Source: Chionoecetes opilio (Eukaryota > Arthropoda > Malacostraca > Decapoda > Majidae). From it: a stretch of DNA of 64,000 bases. Both the position numbers and the translations under genes were made by a program. The stretch covers positions 2,501 through 66,500 of the forward strand of contig JACEEZ010022506.1 of assembly GCA_016584305.1 (NCBI GenBank), written 5' to 3'. This document shows, piece after piece, positions 58,713 to 64,000 of this stretch. Within the stretch, counting starts at the first letter, position 1; every line of letters starts with the position of its first letter. A model generated the notes under the pieces. It saw only the letters and a program-made list of their open reading frames with translations. It was not told the DNA's origin and did not search any database.

Positions 58713-59944
58713 CAGGATGTGGTGTTGTGTGAAGTCAAAGTAATTAAAGACGGTCTCTATGAGACCGATCGTATCCACATTAATTTTTCCTCAGTCACGC
58801 AAATGGAGTTTCGTTGACACTACGATGTGTGGTTTCATAATCCCCGCTTGGGGCTGGGCCCTGCAGCTTCTATTTGACTGGATTCTGTCCTTGGCATGGT
58901 GCTCTTATGGTTCAGCTTCATGTACAACTCCCCGCCGAACATCCTAGGTACGCAACATTCATATAATGGTGCTTCTCCCAAGGCCGTCACACGCGGTTAC
59001 GACAGCCCAAAGCGATCACAGTTAAGAACATATACATAGCTGGACAAAATGGCCCATTTAGTCACAACGGCTGGCGAAATCATAAATTGTGGGTGAGTAT
59101 CACAAACCGCGCGTGAGGATAAGAGTGGTTCACCGAGTTCTAGCGCGACAAAATACAGCCCGCGGCTATATGATATACGGTCACACATTAATATGGCCGA
59201 GACGCAATAACAGCCTCAGTGAAGGAATATTCGCCCAAATAGGACGTGTTGAGTGAGCTCAGTGATGCACAGCTGATTAGGAAATACCGAGTAGACCGTG
59301 CGAGGGCATATTGTTCCTCACCAACTTTGTACAGAAGATTTTAGATCGAAAACATCGCCACCTGGAAAATCTGCCCCCGTGTTACACAGATACTACTCAA
59401 CGGACATCTAATGCCTTATTTTCGGGAAGAATTACCACATTACTCTTGTGTCACTGCCCAAACAAATAAACATTGGGGAAGAAGTAAATCCTTTAAAACG
59501 GTCAAAGGATAAATTTACTGATTATAAAACCCATTTTAAGAAACAATGACGCTATTTTTACAGGCGACTATGATAGATGGTTGTGGCTAAACTTATGATT
59601 TTATGGTATATGATAAAAATTTATGATATTCAAGAGCTATATACATTTCGTCATAGCTATGAAAAAGCTTGTAAGGTAATCCCGGTCCAAGCTGGGTCCC
59701 GACCACCCACGACCATATTGGTCGGTAGCATCCAGTTGTCCCCCAAATTTCCCTATCTGATCAAGATTTATAGACTTTTGGAACGGGATTTAATACTCAG
59801 TGCAGTTTGCCCATTGATACGTTCTTCATTTGTGTATCGCAGATGTAAACCTTAAATAACGCCTCTATCTTTTTATCTAACTACCTATCGTAATGAGGAA
59901 CTCGAAGTGCTTATCTTATTATTATGTGTTTGTATTTGTGACTG

Positions 59945-60480
59945 TGGGACAGTGGGATGGACGAAAACAGAACATACCATCCGCAACTGTTGTCCGACCA
60001 CTAACGGCTTTTTAGGTGGGCGACCAGTCGTACGCCCATGTGGGTACCAGTGGCTGACCGGTGGGGGGGCCAATCGTACGAAGGGTTTGGGGACTGATCT
60101 GCAATCGGTCGGCCACTGGTCTCCAACAACAAACGACTTGTCACCCATCACCATCGACCAGTCGTTGACGGTCTCAAACCGGACGGCAATTTGTAGGCCA
60201 CCAGTCGTATGGAGGCGTGGCCACCGAGAGACAAAATGTCTCTCGGTGCCACGATGGAGGTCGGAGACCATAACCCATTTTGTATATAAAGTGGCCCTTA
60301 CATGGTATTTACTAAAGAAAAAAAAATCTGTATCCGGGGGGAGTGTTGCTTTCAGGGTAGGTCAAGCGCCAGATCAACACTGGTCTGTCACGGTGCCACC
60401 ACCCAGTTGTATATTTATCGGTAAAGCCACCATACTCACGTGATTGCCACTGGTAACCGTTCATTCACCGTGGGGTGTGA
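59945..60480. repeat. GACCA/TGGTC-rich flank, left of the CT tract
   Basis: GGCGACCAGTCGTACG, ACCAGTGGCTGACCGG, CGGTCGGCCACTGGTC, CGACCAGTCG and GCCACCAGTCGTATGG occur within about 250 bp. A similar cluster lies at 61905-62280. Confidence 0.55.
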
Positions 60481-60754
60481 GACCGGTGTTTGACCAGTTG
60501 CAGAGCACTTTTTCACTGATCGCAGTGCAAAGGGAACGACAGGTACCAGTGGCGCGTCCTAGGCATGGGCCAGTCACTTCCACATAATTGCGAACACACA
60601 GGCCTCGGATCCTCTCCTTCCATTTCCTTTTCGTATTTTCCAATAAATTATCGTTATATTCTCTGACTCCCCCCCCCCCTTCCTTCCCAATCAAAGCCTG
60701 GACCATGCATTCCTCCTCCTTCCCCCGGGATGGTGTTAATCCACCGGGGGGGCC

Positions 60755-60763
60755 ATCTTCCCT

Positions 60764-60850
<87 letters not shown>

Positions 60851-61165
60851 CCTTCCTTCCTTCCTTCCTTTCCCTTTCTTCCCTTCCCTTCCTTCCCTTT
60901 TATCCTTCCTCGTTCCATCCCTCTCTTCCTTCCTTCCTTCTTCCTCCCTTTTTTCCTTTTCCTTTCCTCTTTTTTTCCTTTCCTTCCCTTCCTCCATCCT
61001 CCTTCCTTTCCCCTTTTCTCTCTCTCTCTTCTTCTCCCCTTCTCTCTCTCTTCCCTTTCTTCCTTCCTCTCCTCTCTCTTCTTCCTTCCTTCCCCTCCTC
61101 TCTCTCCTCTCTCTTCCTCCTCTCCTCTCTCTCTCTCTTTTCTCTCTCTCCCTTTTTTTCTTCTC
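60755..61165. repeat. CT-rich polypyrimidine tract
   Basis: About 400 bp, nearly all C and T on the plus strand, with (CT)n at 60770-60847 and CCTT-rich sequence beyond. It has triplex (H-DNA) potential. Confidence 0.95.
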
Positions 61166-61229
61166 TCCTTGCCCTTTCCCACTAAAAATTTTCCTCCCTT
61201 TCGTTTTTTATTCATATTTCCCAACAATT

Positions 61230-61515
61230 TTCTCCTCTTCCCCACCCCTCCCCCCCTCCCCCCCCCACCACCCCACCCACCACCCCCCCCACCCCACCAC
61301 CCCCCCCACCCAACCCACCCCCCCCCCATCACACCCCCCTCCCCCCCCCCACCCACCCCCCCCCCCCACCCACCCCACACCACACACACACAACACACCA
61401 AAACACACACATACACCACACACCACACACACACACACACAACAAAACACACACACACACCAAAAAACACACACACAAAACACACCACACAAAACACACA
61501 CACACAACACACATA
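61230..61515. repeat. C-rich then CA-rich array
   Basis: CCCCACC units to about 61375, then CACACAAAACAC units. Open frames here are composition artefacts. Confidence 0.93.
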
Positions 61516-61904
61516 ATATATAATGGAAACACACCGGGAGGGTCCAAAACCTTGCTCTCAGTGTTACGAATATATTTTGCTATAGCCATTTTTTTTTCCA
61601 AAAAACAAAGAATGTAAATATTTTAAAAGTTACTTCATCCTGTCTGATGGGGAAGGACCCAGTTGAAGGGCCCCAATGGAAGGAGGAAGGGGGGGGGAAA
61701 GAGGGGGGGAGGGAGGGAACTGTTAAATTGTCATTTGCTGTTGGTGCGGGATTTAAAACTATAATTACTCATCAGGGAGCTATAAAGTCGGGAGGTTTGA
61801 AACAGGTGTGGCTACTTAGGGGGTGGAGCGGGTCTCCAAGAGGAGGACTGAGGGAACATTTGTAGACAAGGAAAAGATTTGAGAAATTGATGGGCTTGCC
61901 TTGC

Positions 61905-62280
61905 CCCAACTGTTCGCGAAGTATTGGCGTGACTGTACCAACAAGTCCTCACCACCCCGACTAGATTCAACCACTCGGGGATCGGGCATCCAAACGATCC
62001 AAAACTCGTGACCGACCCGTAGGTGACTGCCACTGGTGGCGACCGGTGGGCAACTAGTTGCAAACCGACAACAGACCACCAGCGATCAAATACCGACATC
62101 AACGACCTCAATCGGCGTCGGGGGATTTTTGGTGCAAACCAAACCCCCGGCGACCGTTTTGGTCGTGGAGTGGTCCGCGACTAACGACAACTACTCGTAC
62201 GATCAACGAAAACTCAGAATTTTTTTTTTGGCAAAGGTCGCAGATGGTCGGGACCTAGTCGTAACCGCAGTGTGAATGGG
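61905..62280. repeat. CGACC/GGTCG-rich flank, right of the CT tract
   Basis: ACCGACCCGTAGG, TGGCGACCGGTGGG, CGGCGACCGTTTTGGTCG, GTGGTCCGCGACTA, ACTCGTACGATC and ATGGTCGGGACC, ending CGCAGTGTGAATGGGGA near 62269-62283. The last phrase looks like a transposon terminus, but its left partner was not found. Confidence 0.5.
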
Positions 62281-62889
62281 GAATCAAAGCATAGGTACCC
62301 TAGTGACTTAAAAGAGCACACAACTTACAGCCTTCCATCACACTTCTCAAAATACAGGATCTCAAGAAAGAGCTAGACTACATCGAGGATGCAGTGAGGG
62401 CAAGTGGGACATCCTCTGACAGTGACAAGCAGCAGCAGCGTGTGCCATGGAAGCAAATTTATCAGTCTTCCAATGTGGGCCATCCTGGTGCATGGCATCG
62501 GCAACAACTGGGGCATTGGGATATTCTATAATTACTGCCCACGTACAGAAGAACATCCTCGGCTTCTCTATCAAGGCGGTCAGTGTGAAACTTCTTTCAG
62601 AGTTACGAGAATCTAGTTGTGTATTTTAATTCTTTTTTTTTAAACAAAAGGAGACTAAGCGAGCAATTTGCACACTACTATTTTCGCCTTTGTTAGCTTC
62701 TTTATGATGTAAGAAAGGGAAAAAAATACATAATTAAAAAAATTAAGAAATAAGCTGATCAACATACTTATCTTAATATTAAAAGAAGAGAAGCTATAGT
62801 GGGGGAGGGAATTCAGCTCTAAAATTACCTTAGTAAGTACTCCACACTTAAAGCAATCTCCAGACCTTTCATCATCCTGATTTTATGTA

Positions 62890-63901
62890 CAGTCGGCGCA
62901 AAAAACTTAGGACGCCAAAAAAAATTGGGGCGGAATAACGTCCTTAGCGTTTTGACAATTTCGGTGGGAGCGATTGAATTTTTTTAGTGTTTTGTATATC
63001 TGGCAGTGTATTAGTGTTTCGCTGTAGATTCCTCGCTCCTGCCCACTCTGTATCTCCAAGTCATCATAGGAAGAGGTTGTTGTGTTTGGTTTTCCAACCT
63101 TCCTACACCCCCCTTTGCCCCCCCATCTTCTACCGCCTTCTCCATGTCTAAAAAAACATTATCCGGGCAAATCTCTATCAATTGTGAAGAAGACACATAT
63201 AGTAACCTTGTATCGAAGTGGGGAAAACAATTGCCCAGATAGCGAGGGAGATGTGTGTTTCAAACATACCGTCTCGGGGGTGGTGCAGGCGGGCGCAAGA
63301 TGGTGGGTTAGAGACTGTTTTGGCGTGGAAGAAAGGGTCAGGGGGCCAAGAAAAACTTCAAAGAAGACTGATCAACTGCTCATAAGGTTTGTTGATGTCA
63401 ATAATCATTTTTAGCAGTTGATCAGTCTTCTTTGAAGTTTTTCTTGGCCGCCTGACCTTTCTTCCACGCCAAACAGTCTCTAACTCACCATCTTGCGCCT
63501 CCTGCACCACACCGAGACGGTATGTTTGGAAACACACATCTCCCTCGCTATCTGGCCAATTTTTTTCCCAAATTCGATACAAGGTTACTATATGTGTCTT
63601 CTTCACAATTGATGAGATTTGCCCGGCATAATGCTTTATTAGAATGGAGAAGGGGTAGAAGATGGAGGGGCAAATGGGGGGTAGGAAGGTTGGAGAACCA
63701 AAACACAACAACCTCTTTCCCATGATGACTTGGAAGATACAGAGCGGGCAGGAGGAGGAATCTACAGCAGAAACCCTAATCACTGCCAGATATACAAAAA
63801 CGTAAAAAAAATTTAATCCTCCCACCGAAATTGTCAAAACAGCTAAGGACGTTATTCCCGCCCCAAGTTTTTTGGCGTCCTAAGTTTTTTTGCGCCCACT
63901 G
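62890..63901. mobile_element. Palindromic Tc1/mariner-like (foldback) element, 1012 bp
   Basis: Almost the whole element is an inverted repeat. It starts CAGTCGGCGCAAAAAACTTA, and its right end is the complement (TAAGTTTTTTTGCGCCCACTG). The arms meet near 63395 around a loop of about 31 bp (AGTTGATCAGTCTTCTTTGA pairs with its complement). TA flanks both ends (62888-62889 and 63902-63903), the target duplication of the Tc1/mariner superfamily. The site near 17239 shows the same flanks without the element. No transposase is encoded, and the open frames on the two arms are mirror images. Confidence 0.88.
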
Positions 63902-64000
63902 TAGTTAGAGTTATAGCCATTATCGAGTGTATCAACAATATGTTGTCATTTTTGCATCCAGTCAGCCGTTTTTTAATAATCCGCAATCAAAATCTGTAAA

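Larger units (their letters stand above)
57020..64000 (+). repeat. Clean copy B of a 7-kb segment
   Basis: Same content as 48000-55580 but with normal homopolymer lengths. Apart from the elements listed separately I find no host gene. The window end cuts it at the phrase CAATCAAAATCTGTAAA, which also occurs near 17328-17341. Confidence 0.88.

Noticed and set aside
60461..61534. 311-codon and 258-codon low-complexity frames
   Set aside because: Clean-copy counterpart of the CT/C/CA arrays.
63082..63837. Two frames of 110 and 159 codons with similar products
   Set aside because: Mirror translations of the arms of the palindromic element at 62890-63901.

Overview
This is a stretch of eukaryotic, almost certainly arthropod, nuclear DNA, dominated by repeats and with very few host exons. 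Several features point to a decapod crustacean: very dense microsatellites, a jockey-like non-LTR retrotransposon with long open reverse-transcriptase frames, a tRNA-Val-derived SINE, TTAGG-like arrays, and hAT, Tc1/mariner-like and PIF/Harbinger-like DNA transposons. That placement is an inference from family knowledge, not a proof.

Layout. 1-5.3 kb: a 20-bp-type minisatellite with a 480-bp higher-order period, long GTA/ACT trinucleotide arrays, GT/GGGT arrays and small tandem duplications. 5.3-7.9 kb: unassigned sequence with tRNA-derived SINE pieces. 8.0-22.7 kb: one nested mobile-element complex. A Ty3/Gypsy LTR retrotransposon has two 0.8-kb LTRs, a 4-bp target duplication (tata/tatg), a degenerate gag and a degenerate pol (protease, RT with YLDD, RNase H, integrase with GPY module). 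Ahead of gag it carries a broken SGNH-hydrolase-like reading frame. Its 3' internal part is split by a 6.75-kb TIR element with TAA target duplications, which itself holds a series of palindromic (foldback) modules, including two adjacent perfect palindromes. 22.7-26.4 kb: tandem duplications, a hAT terminus, two hAT-type transposase relics and a third LTR fragment. 26.6-33.8 kb: three copies of the jockey-like element, with hammerhead-like motifs beside two of them and a third such motif alone at 31.5 kb, a 32-bp-type minisatellite and a tRNA-Val SINE. 33.97-34.15 kb: a single well-formed exon of an SLC17-like (sialin/phosphate cotransporter) membrane transporter, the only convincing host coding segment.

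From about 31.9 to 33.7 kb and from about 35.8 to 57.0 kb the sequence changes character: homopolymers are stretched and small indels are everywhere. Much of it duplicates cleaner sequence. About 48.0-55.6 kb is a noisy version of 57.0-64.0 kb, and 38.2-38.5 kb is a noisy version of 35.4-35.7 kb. A 3.7-kb inverted repeat is centred near 42.5 kb. I read this as poorly polished long-read consensus, uncollapsed haplotype sequence or missed-adapter palindromes rather than biology, so open frames there should not be trusted. The clean copy at 57-64 kb holds a palindromic Tc1/mariner-like element whose empty site can be seen near 17.2 kb.

No operon, CRISPR array or multi-gene system is present. The best candidates for something unusual are the SGNH-like frame inside a Gypsy element, the nest of foldback modules, and the hammerhead-like motifs.
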